A DNA stretch of 64,000 nucleotides from Streptomyces sp. NBC_01460 (GTDB lineage: Bacteria > Actinomycetota > Actinomycetes > Streptomycetales > Streptomycetaceae): positions 4,898,001 to 4,962,000 of the forward strand of contig NZ_CP109473.1 of the NCBI RefSeq assembly GCF_036227405.1. Direction: 5' to 3'. Below, piece by piece: positions 10,063 through 17,696 of this stretch (positions within the stretch are counted from its first letter, which is position 1; each line of letters opens with the position of its first letter). Under the pieces are notes generated by a model. It did not search any database and was not told the DNA's origin. It saw only the letters and a list, made by a program, of their open reading frames with translations. The translations under genes and the position numbers were made by a program.

Positions 10063-12783
10063 TTACGCGTCGTTGACCAACGCCCCTCTGGCCGCATACG
10101 CGCGCACGTCCGCGTCCGGGTCCGTGAGCACCCCGGCCAGAGCCTCCCGGGCCGCGTCGTGGGACGTGTGGTTCAGCAGCGCCAGCACCGCCGCCTTCCG
10201 GACGTCGGCGTTCGGGTCGGCCAGTGCCCCGGTCAGCGGGGCGAGTGCGTGGACCGGTTCGGCCGAGGAGAGCGCCGTCGCCGCCCCCGCCCTGACCTGC
10301 CAGGCCGGATCGGCGAGGGCTGTGACCGCCCTGGTGGCGAAGGGCTCCGGGCACCCCGTCGCCGCCAGCGCCCCCAGGGCGGCCGCCCGCACCAGCAGGT
10401 CCGGGTCGGACAGCAGCGGAGCCAGCGGTTCCGGGCCGGGGGAGCGGGTGGCCGCCAGCCCCTTCGCGACGGCCACCCGGACCTCGCGGGACGGGTCCGT
10501 CACGGCCCCGGCCAGCAGGTCCGTGGCGTCCACCGAGACCAGGGCGCTCACCGTGTGGACGCGTACGTCGATGTCGGCGTCGCCGAGCGTGCCCGCGAAC
10601 AGCTCCGCGTCCCCCAGCCGCAGTGCCCGAAGGGTGTCCAGCGCCGTGGCCCGTACGACCGGGTCCTCCGAGCCCAGCGCCTCCACCAGCGGTTCGCGCA
10701 GGGCCGGTTCGGCCGGCAGCACCTCGACCAGCTCCCGCAGGGAGGCCGCCGCCGCCGCCCGCACGGACGGCACCGGGTCCGCGAGCCTCGCCGCCAGCGC
10801 CGGTCCCGCGCCCCGGGGCGTCGACTCGGTCAGCGCGGCCACCGCGGCCCGCCGGACCGCCGGGTCGGAGTCGCCCAGATACGGGGCGAGATCCGACAGC
10901 TCCGGCTGGTCCTCCGCCAGCGCGAGGAGTCCGAGGATGCGGGGGGAGGGCCCGGCCGACGGGGCGGCGGCGGCCCCGGCGCGGACGGTCACCGGGGAAC
11001 CGGACGGGGCGGACTCCTTCGCCCCGGCCGTCGCCACCTGCTCCGCCTCGACCTCGCCGAGCTCCCTGGAGGCCCCGCCGACAGGGTCGAACCCGTCCAC
11101 CGGCACCAGGTACGGCGCCACCGGCCTGGCCGTGAACTCCATCGCACCCGACGCCGACCTGCGCAGGTCGAGGTGGTGGAACCACTCGGTGTCGTCGCGC
11201 TCCGGATGGTCCGTACGCTCGTGGTACAGGCCCCAGCGGGACTCCGTCCGGGCCAGCGAGGAGCGCGCCGCCATCTCCGCGCAGTCCCGGATGAAGCTCA
11301 CCTCCGCGCACCGCATCAGCTCGTGCGCGGTGGTCGCCCCCATCTCCGCGATGTCCGTGCGCATCCGCTCGAAGTGCTCCAGCGCGAGCGAGAGCCGGGC
11401 CCCCGACTTCGGCGGGGCCACGTAGTCGTTCACGAAGCGGCGCAGCTTGTACTCGACCTGGGTCTGCGGGGGCCCCTCCGGATTCCGCAGAGGCCGGTAG
11501 ACCAGCTCGTGGGCCTCCCGCAGCTGCTCCGCGGGCAGCTCGCCCTCGTACGCCGTGTACCGCGAGGCGTCGGCGCCCGCGAGGTCGCCGTAGACGAACG
11601 CGCCGATCATGTAGTTGTGCGGGACGCAGGCCAGGTCCCCGGCCGCGTAGAGGCGGGGCACCGTCGTGCGGGCGTGGTCGTCGACGCGGACCCCGGAGGC
11701 CGAGTGGCCGCCGCACAGACCGATCTCGGAGATGTGCATCTCGATGTCGTGGGTGCGGTAGTCGTGGCCCCGGTTCGCGTGGAACGTGCCCCGGGTCGGC
11801 CGCTCCGTGGAGTGCAGGATGCCCTCCAGCGCGCTGACGGACTCCTCGGGCAGGTGGCTCAGCTTCAGGTACACCGGCCCGCGGTCCGAAGCGACCTCCG
11901 CCGCGAACTCGGACATCATCTGCCCCGACCAGTAGTCGGAGTCGACGAACCGCTCGCCGTGCCGGTTCACCTGGTAGCCGCCGAAGGGATTGGCGACGTA
12001 GGCGCAGGCCGGCCCGTTGTAGTCCTTGATCAGCGGATTGATCTGGAAGCACTCGATGCCGGTCAGTTCGGCGCCCGCGTGGTAGGCCATGGCATAGCCG
12101 TCGCCCGCGTTGGTGGGGTTCTCGTACGTCCCGTAGAGGTACCCCGAGGCGGGCAGACCGAGCCGCCCGCAGGGGCCGGTGGCCAGGACGACGGCCCCGG
12201 CGCGCACGGTGACGAACGCGCCGGTACGGGTGTTGAAGGCCGCCGCGCCGATCGCCCGGCCGTCGTCGCCCGTGAGGATCCGGACCGGCATCACCCGGTT
12301 CTCGATGCGGATCCTCTCCCGCATCTCCCGGCGCCGCAGCTGCCGGTAGAGGACCTTCTTGACGTCCTTGCCCTCGGGCATCGGCAGCACGTACGAGCCG
12401 GAGCGGTGCACCTGGCGCACGGCGTACTCCCCGTGCTCGTCCTTCTCGAACTTCACCCCGTACGACTCCAGCCGCCGCACCATCCCGTACCCCCGCACCG
12501 CCGTCTGCCGGACGGTGGACTGGTCGACGATGCCGTCGTTGGCCCGGGTGATCTCGGCGACGTAGTCGTCGGGTTCGGCCCGGCCCGGGATCACCGCGTT
12601 GTTCACCCCGTCCATGCCCATGGCGAGGGCGCCCGAGTGGCGGACGTGCGCCTTCTCCAGCAGCAGGACGGAGGAGCCGTGCTCGGCGGCGGTGAGCGCG
12701 GCCATCGTGCCGGCCGTGCCGCCCCCCACGACCAGTACGTCGCAGGAGAGTTCCTCGGCGTCGGCGAGGGCGGGGATCTGCAC
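10063..12783 (-). CDS. AprA/fumarate-reductase-like FAD oxidoreductase fused to HEAT repeats
   Basis: This is a 906-residue protein. Residues 1 to about 560 form an FAD oxidoreductase of the succinate dehydrogenase/fumarate reductase/APS reductase class: the dinucleotide motif VVGGGTAGTMAA is near residue 15, followed by HSGALAMGMDGVNN (like the SGAVA..G..A.N segment of AprA) and a C-terminal FAD segment YAAGDLACVPHNYM. Residues from about 600 to the end hold nine HEAT-like repeats of about 31 residues, each with a DP..xVR.AA..AL core. GTG at 12783 lies 2 bases after the ATPase stop, so it is the last gene of the operon. The paired ferredoxin upstream is the likely electron partner. The substrate is unknown; annotation as a plain fumarate reductase is probably wrong. 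Confidence 0.85.
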   Translation of the reverse strand: MQIPALADAEELSCDVLVVGGGTAGTMAALTAAEHGSSVLLLEKAHVRHSGALAMGMDGVNNAVIPGRAEPDDYVAEITRANDGIVDQSTVRQTAVRGYGMVRRLESYGVKFEKDEHGEYAVRQVHRSGSYVLPMPEGKDVKKVLYRQLRRREMRERIRIENRVMPVRILTGDDGRAIGAAAFNTRTGAFVTVRAGAVVLATGPCGRLGLPASGYLYGTYENPTNAGDGYAMAYHAGAELTGIECFQINPLIKDYNGPACAYVANPFGGYQVNRHGERFVDSDYWSGQMMSEFAAEVASDRGPVYLKLSHLPEESVSALEGILHSTERPTRGTFHANRGHDYRTHDIEMHISEIGLCGGHSASGVRVDDHARTTVPRLYAAGDLACVPHNYMIGAFVYGDLAGADASRYTAYEGELPAEQLREAHELVYRPLRNPEGPPQTQVEYKLRRFVNDYVAPPKSGARLSLALEHFERMRTDIAEMGATTAHELMRCAEVSFIRDCAEMAARSSLARTESRWGLYHERTDHPERDDTEWFHHLDLRRSASGAMEFTARPVAPYLVPVDGFDPVGGASRELGEVEAEQVATAGAKESAPSGSPVTVRAGAAAAPSAGPSPRILGLLALAEDQPELSDLAPYLGDSDPAVRRAAVAALTESTPRGAGPALAARLADPVPSVRAAAAASLRELVEVLPAEPALREPLVEALGSEDPVVRATALDTLRALRLGDAELFAGTLGDADIDVRVHTVSALVSVDATDLLAGAVTDPSREVRVAVAKGLAATRSPGPEPLAPLLSDPDLLVRAAALGALAATGCPEPFATRAVTALADPAWQVRAGAATALSSAEPVHALAPLTGALADPNADVRKAAVLALLNHTSHDAAREALAGVLTDPDADVRAYAARGALVNDA

Positions 12784-12785
12784 GG

Positions 12786-13541
12786 TCAGGCCTTTCCATG
12801 GGCGGAAGTGAGCGATTCGAGGACCTCGCGGCGCAGCGCGACGGTCGCCGGATCGGTGTGCGCGGCGCGTTCCCGCGGGCGGGGCACGTCCAGGACGCGT
12901 CCGGTGGGCAGCAGCGCCACCCGGTCGCCCAGGAACAGGGCCTCGTCCACGTCGTGCGTGACGAAGACGACCGTGGCGCCCGTGCCCCGCAGGACGTCGA
13001 CGAGCAACTGCTGCATCCCGGCCCTGGTCTGGGCGTCCAGCGCGCCGAACGGTTCGTCCATCAGGACCGCGCGCGGCTCGGCCGCCAGCGCGCGGGCCAG
13101 CTGGACGCGCTGGCGCTGGCCGCCCGAGATCCGGTGGGGGAGCTTCGTGCCGTGGCCGTCCAGGCCTACCCGGGCCAGCCAGGACTCGGCGCGTGCCCTG
13201 CGGGCGCCGCGCGGGACGCCCCTGATGGCCAGCGGGAGTTCGACGTTGGCCCGCACCGTGCGCCACGGCAGCAGCGCGTCGTCCTGGAAGACGAGGGCGC
13301 GCTCGGCCCGGGGCGCGGTGATCGCCTCGCCGTCCTGGGCGACCTCGCCGCCGAGGGCGGGCAGCAGCCCCGCCAGGGTGCGCAGGAGCGTGGACTTGCC
13401 GCAGCCGGACGGCCCGACGACGGCCAGGATCTCGCCGGGCACGACGTCGAGGTCGACGCCGTCCAGCACCGGGGCCCCGGCCCGGCCGAGCACGGCGCCG
13501 CGCAGCGTCAGCCGGACTCCCGGGGGAGTGGTCGTGGTCAT
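12786..13541 (-). CDS. ABC transporter ATP-binding protein (SsuB/TauB/NrtD type)
   Basis: This 251-residue ATPase would power import of a small anion such as a sulfonate, nitrate or related compound. Walker A GPSGCGKST is at 43-51, the Q-loop at FQDDALLPW (85-93), the signature ISGGQ at 138-142, Walker B AVLMDE at 158-163, and the H-loop in FVTHDVDEA. The sequence fits the nitrate/sulfonate/taurine ATPase family. ATG at 13541 overlaps the permease stop (ATGA), and AAGGAG lies about 11 bases upstream. Specificity cannot be read from the ATPase. Confidence 0.92.
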   Translation of the reverse strand: MTTTTPPGVRLTLRGAVLGRAGAPVLDGVDLDVVPGEILAVVGPSGCGKSTLLRTLAGLLPALGGEVAQDGEAITAPRAERALVFQDDALLPWRTVRANVELPLAIRGVPRGARRARAESWLARVGLDGHGTKLPHRISGGQRQRVQLARALAAEPRAVLMDEPFGALDAQTRAGMQQLLVDVLRGTGATVVFVTHDVDEALFLGDRVALLPTGRVLDVPRPRERAAHTDPATVALRREVLESLTSAHGKA

Positions 13542-14404
13542 GGGTGCACCCGCTCCTTCGCCAGGGGTACCGGTGCCGCCACCGGGGGTTCCGGCCGCGT
13601 CCGGTGCCGTACGGGGGGCGGAGGGCGGCTGCCCTCCGTGCGCGGCAGCCACCGGGTGAGCCGGCGGCCCAGCAGCTCCACCGCGGTCGAGGTGATCCAC
13701 CCCAGCAGGCCGATCGTGACCATGCCGACGAAGACCCCCGGGTAGTCGACGACCGTGTAGTCCTGCCAGGTGCGGTAGCCGACCCCGTACTCCCCGGAGA
13801 TCATCTCGGCGGAGATCACGCAGATCCACGACACCCCGATGCCGACGGAGAGCCCGCCGAGGATGCCGGGGAGCGCGCCGGGCAGGACGACCGAGCCGAG
13901 GATCCGCCACCGGCCGCCGCCCATCGTCAGGACGGCCTCCTCCCACACCGGGGTGAGCGCACGCACCGCGTGCCGGGTGGAGACCATGACGGGGAAGAAC
14001 GCCGCGGTGCAGGTGATGAAGACGATGCCCTGCTCGTTGCTGGGGAAGAGCAGGATCGCCACGGGCACCAGGGCGATCGCCGGGACGGGGCGCACCACCT
14101 CCAGGACGGGGCCCAGCAGGTCCGAGACCAGCCGCGAGCGGGCGATCGCCGTGCCGGCCGTGATGCCGAGGACGGCGGCCAGGGCGAAGCCGGTGACGAT
14201 CCGGGTCAGACTGTCGGTGAGGTCCTGCCAGTACGCGTCACCGCCCAGCCGGTCACCGAACGCACGGGCCACGTCGGTCACCGTGGGGAACTGCTCGAAG
14301 CGCAGCCACAGAGTGACGTCGTAGGAGGTCAGCGCCTGCCAGATGCCCAGGGCGGCCACCAGCGACAGCGCCCGCCGCACGAGCGACCACCGTCGCCCCC
14401 TCAT
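13538..14404 (-). CDS. ABC transporter permease (SsuC/TauC/NrtB type)
   Basis: This is a 288-residue inner-membrane permease with about six helices. The EAA-type coupling loop EEAVLTMGGGRWRILGSVVLPGALPGI sits at about 188-214. The family is BPD_transp_1 of the nitrate/sulfonate/taurine importers. ATG at 14404 overlaps the binding-protein stop by 4 bases. The C-terminal 35 residues are Arg/Pro-rich and cytoplasmic. It works with the ATPase and the lipoprotein encoded on either side. Confidence 0.92.
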   Translation of the reverse strand: MRGRRWSLVRRALSLVAALGIWQALTSYDVTLWLRFEQFPTVTDVARAFGDRLGGDAYWQDLTDSLTRIVTGFALAAVLGITAGTAIARSRLVSDLLGPVLEVVRPVPAIALVPVAILLFPSNEQGIVFITCTAAFFPVMVSTRHAVRALTPVWEEAVLTMGGGRWRILGSVVLPGALPGILGGLSVGIGVSWICVISAEMISGEYGVGYRTWQDYTVVDYPGVFVGMVTIGLLGWITSTAVELLGRRLTRWLPRTEGSRPPPPVRHRTRPEPPVAAPVPLAKERVHP

Positions 14405-15774
14405 GAGGCGCGGGCCAGACCGAGCGCGGTGGCGTACGGGACGGTCCGGGAGCCGGGGTGCGCCGCGACGTCCGCGCGGGCGGCCGACTCCGTGACGTAC
14501 GGCCTCAGCTCCCCGGCGTCCTCCACCCAGACCGCACGGTCCGCGAACCACAGGGTCCCGGTGCCCGCGTCGGGGACGTACGCGGCGCGGACCCTTCCCT
14601 CGTGCCCGGCGGCGTACCGCAGGACCTCGGTGGGAGTGGCGAACGCCGACGTGGTGTCCTCGCCCTTCAGCCAGACCTCGCCGCCGCGTGCGGCCGGCGG
14701 TCCGGCGGCCCGGGCCTTCGCGTAGGCGGAGCCGTACACACGCTTCACGTACTGCTCGTCGACGAAGGAGTCGACGTCCACGTCCCCGACGAGCTTCGCC
14801 GAACGCAGCACGGGGACGTCCTTCTCGAGCGCGGCCACCAGTGCGGGCTTCACCGTCGTGTCGAACGTCGCGATGCCCTGGGCGCCGTTGTAGAGGTGGA
14901 CGACCTCGGCCGGCAGGCCCGTCGCCTTCGCCACCGACTCGGAGGCCGCCACCGGGTGCGCGTGCAGGTACTCCGTCGCCCGGCCCTGCGCCCGGAGGAA
15001 GTCCTCCAGCACGGCGGGCCGCTTCTTGGCGAAGTCCTCGACGACGGTGACCCCGTGGAACGTCGGAAGATTCAGCTCCGCCCCGTCGTAGAGCGCCTTC
15101 GCCCGGCCCTGGAACGCCAGCAGTCCGGGCCAGGCCACGAACTGGGACAGGGCGTCCGCGCTGCCGGCCTGGAGGGCCGACGCGCCCACCGCGGGCTGCT
15201 GGTTGAGCTTGCGGATGTCCTTCTCCGGGTCGAGCCCGGCCTGCTGGAGCGCGCGGACGAGCGTCCCGTCCGCGGCCGAACCGACGCTCGTGGAGACCTT
15301 CCTGCCGCGCAGGTCCTTCAGGGAGCGGAGCTTCGAATCAGCCGCGGTCACCACGGTGTTGAGGCCGCCGCGCAGGTTGTAGCCGGTGACCGAGACCAGC
15401 TTGGTCGGGCGGCCCAGCTGTGTGCCACGGGCGGCGTTGATCAGCAGGGGGAAGTCGCCCATCGAGCCGATGTCGATCTTTCCCGCCGTCATCTGGGCGG
15501 TGATCGGGGCGCCGGTCGCGTAGTCCTGCCACTTCACCTCGTACGTGACGCCGTCCCGCTCGCCGCGGGCCCGCAGCTCGTCCTCGAAGTAGCCCAGCGA
15601 GCGCAGCAGCGTGCCCGCCGTGACGGTGTTGATGGTCCTGGACTGATAGCCGACGGTCACCGTGACCGTGCCGTCGTCACCCGCGCTCGCCTCGCCTCCG
15701 CAGCCCGCCGTGAGCGGGACGAGCAGCGCGGGGGCCAGCAGGGCGCCGGCCGTACGGATTGCCGTGCGTCGCAT
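14401..15774 (-). CDS. ABC transporter substrate-binding lipoprotein with NosL-like C-terminal extension
   Basis: This 457-residue exported lipoprotein has the lipobox LTAGC, with Cys25 as the lipidation site. Residues about 38-345 form a SsuA/NrtA-type periplasmic-binding fold (VTVGYQSRTINTVTAGTL start, MTAGKIDIGSMGDFPLL core, then LKDLRGRKVSTSVGSAADG). Residues from about 365 to the end are not part of that fold. They resemble NosL-type domains in pattern (a FATPTEVLRY-like start, AAYVPD, then a WV and AARADVAAHPGS end), but they lack the Cys/Met pair of NosL. Ligand unknown. The gene follows the ferredoxin by 15 bases. Confidence 0.88.
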   Translation of the reverse strand: MRRTAIRTAGALLAPALLVPLTAGCGGEASAGDDGTVTVTVGYQSRTINTVTAGTLLRSLGYFEDELRARGERDGVTYEVKWQDYATGAPITAQMTAGKIDIGSMGDFPLLINAARGTQLGRPTKLVSVTGYNLRGGLNTVVTAADSKLRSLKDLRGRKVSTSVGSAADGTLVRALQQAGLDPEKDIRKLNQQPAVGASALQAGSADALSQFVAWPGLLAFQGRAKALYDGAELNLPTFHGVTVVEDFAKKRPAVLEDFLRAQGRATEYLHAHPVAASESVAKATGLPAEVVHLYNGAQGIATFDTTVKPALVAALEKDVPVLRSAKLVGDVDVDSFVDEQYVKRVYGSAYAKARAAGPPAARGGEVWLKGEDTTSAFATPTEVLRYAAGHEGRVRAAYVPDAGTGTLWFADRAVWVEDAGELRPYVTESAARADVAAHPGSRTVPYATALGLARAS

Positions 15775-15789
15775 GGGAGGAGGGGCCTT

Positions 15790-16017
15790 TCACCGGAGGA
15801 GGTAGGGCATGTTGACCGTGACCGCGTCGGTGGGACACCTGGCCGCGCACGGGCCGCAGTACCAGCACTCGTCGACGTGCATGAACGCCTTGCCGCTGTC
15901 CGGGTGGATGGCCAGGGAGTCGAGCGGACACATGTCGACGCAGAGGGTGCAGCCGTCGATGCACTTGGACTCGTCGATGGTCACGGGCACGTCGGCCCGC
16001 TGGGGCGCCAGAGGCAT
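15790..16017 (-). CDS. AprB-like 2x[4Fe-4S] ferredoxin
   Basis: This is a 75-residue dicluster ferredoxin. Cysteines are at 19/23/26/30 (a Cx3Cx2Cx3CP first motif) and 51/54/57/61. The first motif, the KAF..V.ECWYCGPC run and the terminal PY resemble the ferredoxin core of the APS reductase beta subunit more than a NuoI or bacterial Fdx. ATG at 16017 has GGAG six bases upstream. It lies between the GntR gene and the importer, in the same operon as the AprA-like flavoprotein, so it is probably that protein's electron partner. Confidence 0.88.
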   Translation of the reverse strand: MPLAPQRADVPVTIDESKCIDGCTLCVDMCPLDSLAIHPDSGKAFMHVDECWYCGPCAARCPTDAVTVNMPYLLR

Positions 16018-16082
16018 GGCGGTCTCCAGGAAAGAGGGGATACGTCCGGGAAAGGGGAAAGGAAGGACAGAAGGGAGGGGGC

Positions 16083-16853
16083 TCAGTCGGACCGGTGCAG
16101 CAGTCCGCTCATGCTGATGCGGTCGCCGCGGAAGCGGATGAACTCCAGGTCCACGGGGCGGCCGTCACGGAGGTGGGTGAGCCGTTCCAGCATCAGGACG
16201 GCGGAGCCCTGCGGGGTCTCCAGGACGGCGGCGGAGTGCGCGTCGGCGTTGACGGCCTCCATGGTGATCTCGGCGGTGCCGAGCGGCTGCCCGGTGAGGC
16301 TCTCCAGCAGCCGGAAGACGTCGGTGTTCTCCAGGTCGCAGCCGAGGAGACCGGCCCCGATGTCCATGGGCACGTAGGTGAGGTCGAGGGAGAGCGGCAG
16401 CCCGTTCAGCAGCCTCCGCCGCTCGATGTAGAGCACGTCGGTGTGGACCGCGATCCGCAGCCGCCGTGCGACGGGGCCCGGCGCGGGCACCGGGCCGACG
16501 GTACGGACCTCGTTGGTGACCCGGCCGTGCTCGCGGAGGGTCTCGGCCAGGCCCTGGAGCCGGTCGAGGCGGTGCGGGTACCTCTCGCTGACGACGACGG
16601 TGCCGACGCCCGGCTGCCGTTCCACGAGGCCCTCGGCGCGCAGCAGGTCCAGGGCCTGGCGGACGGTGTTGCGCGAGACGCGGTAGTCGCTGCCGATCGC
16701 GTCCTCGAAGGGCAGCACCCCGCCCGGGAAGCCGCCGGTCCGCACCTGGTGGCGCAGCAGGTCGGCGAGCAGCCGCGCATGGTCCGCGCGCAGCCGGCGC
16801 CGACGGGCGGCGGCGACGGGCACGGTGTGCTCACGGGTGCGTTCGGCTGGCAT
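16083..16853 (-). CDS. GntR-family (HutC/UTRA) transcriptional regulator
   Basis: This is a 256-residue regulator. The N-terminal winged helix (about 20-90) contains DYRVSRNTVRQALDLLRAEG followed by the wing RQPGVGTVV, and the C-terminal UTRA ligand-binding domain spans about 105-250. It is the first gene of the minus-strand operon that includes the ferredoxin and importer, and it probably responds to the imported compound. ATG at 16853 or 16865 are both possible; neither has a strong ribosome site. Its promoter region carries a direct repeat that could be its operator. Confidence 0.88.
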   Translation of the reverse strand: MPAERTREHTVPVAAARRRRLRADHARLLADLLRHQVRTGGFPGGVLPFEDAIGSDYRVSRNTVRQALDLLRAEGLVERQPGVGTVVVSERYPHRLDRLQGLAETLREHGRVTNEVRTVGPVPAPGPVARRLRIAVHTDVLYIERRRLLNGLPLSLDLTYVPMDIGAGLLGCDLENTDVFRLLESLTGQPLGTAEITMEAVNADAHSAAVLETPQGSAVLMLERLTHLRDGRPVDLEFIRFRGDRISMSGLLHRSD

Positions 16854-16886
16854 GCGCTGGACCATACCGACGGGGTCCACACGGTG

Positions 16887-16905
16887 GTGTTGCGACAGTG
16901 TTGCG
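16887..16905. promoter_or_regulatory. Direct repeat upstream of the GntR gene (possible operator)
   Basis: GTGTTGCG occurs at 16887-16894 and again at 16898-16905, an 11-base period that places both copies on the same DNA face. It sits just upstream of the GntR start codons. GntR operators are usually palindromes, so assignment as the operator is tentative. Confidence 0.35.
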
Positions 16906-17012
16906 CCACCTGAGGGCGCCGGGCCCACCGCTGTGACCAGCGGTGTTCCGCCCGTCCCGGCAAGATCTGCCACCCGGGCGACCACCCCTCGGACACCCGG
17001 GGCACCGGAGCG

Positions 17013-17696
17013 TCAGTCGCCGTCGCCGCTTCCGCCGCCGCCCCCGCCGGCCCCACCGCCGGCCTGGGATGCCTTGTCCTGGCGCACGTTGCGGTGCACC
17101 GCGAGCGGCGGCCCCTCCTCTCGGGCCAGCGCCCGCGCCGCCGCGCGTGTGCGGTGGTCGCCCTGCCGCACCACCGACGGCAGCTCGACCGCCGCGGCCA
17201 GGCCCGCGAGCAGCCGGCCCCTGCGGTCCGGGTATCCGGCCGCGCGGGACGCCTCGAAGCGCTGCCGCACCTGCTCCGCCGGGGAGGCGGAGCCGGAGGG
17301 ATGCCGGTGGTAGGGGAACAGGCCGAGGAAGCGGCGCGTCTCCCTGCGCAGGACGCCCCGCTCCACCAGGGCGTCCAGGTACAGCCCTTCGGCCCGCCGT
17401 CCCACCTGCCGCACCCAGCCCCTCGCGGACACCCCCGAACCGAACCGGCTCTTGCCGGGCGGCGGGAGGCTCCGCAGGAACACCGCGAGCAGCGCGTCCG
17501 GCGGGTCCAGCGGATTCACGACCACCACCCGTCCGCGCTCCTGCGCCGTCCGGCCCTGCAGCTCCAGCTCCGCCAGGACGGCGCCGGCGATCCCGTACGC
17601 GAGGAACCGGCCGCGGCAGTACGGCCTTCCGTGTACGGGGTCCAGGGCGAGCAGCAGCAGCTCCTCGGGGAGCGTGGGCGTGACGTCGTCGCTCAC
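17013..17696 (-). CDS. GPP34 (GOLPH3/Vps74-like) family protein
   Basis: This 227-residue protein belongs to the GPP34 phosphoprotein family, eukaryotic members of which bind PI4P and sort Golgi enzymes; Streptomyces have many copies of unknown function. The family start LPEELLLLALDPVHGRPYC and the GIAGAVLAELELQGR helix are clear, as is VLRRETRRFLGLFPYHRHP in the middle. A Gly-rich tail of about 20 residues is unusual. GTG at 17696 overlaps the fumarylacetoacetase stop (GTGA), so the pair is co-translated. Confidence 0.85.
   Translation of the reverse strand: MSDDVTPTLPEELLLLALDPVHGRPYCRGRFLAYGIAGAVLAELELQGRTAQERGRVVVVNPLDPPDALLAVFLRSLPPPGKSRFGSGVSARGWVRQVGRRAEGLYLDALVERGVLRRETRRFLGLFPYHRHPSGSASPAEQVRQRFEASRAAGYPDRRGRLLAGLAAAVELPSVVRQGDHRTRAAARALAREEGPPLAVHRNVRQDKASQAGGGAGGGGGGSGDGD

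Noticed and set aside
9874..13659. A 1261-codon plus-strand ORF across the flavoprotein and ABC genes
   Set aside because: Its peptide is Arg/Pro/Gly-rich and lacks domains, whereas the minus-strand reading gives full families with motifs.
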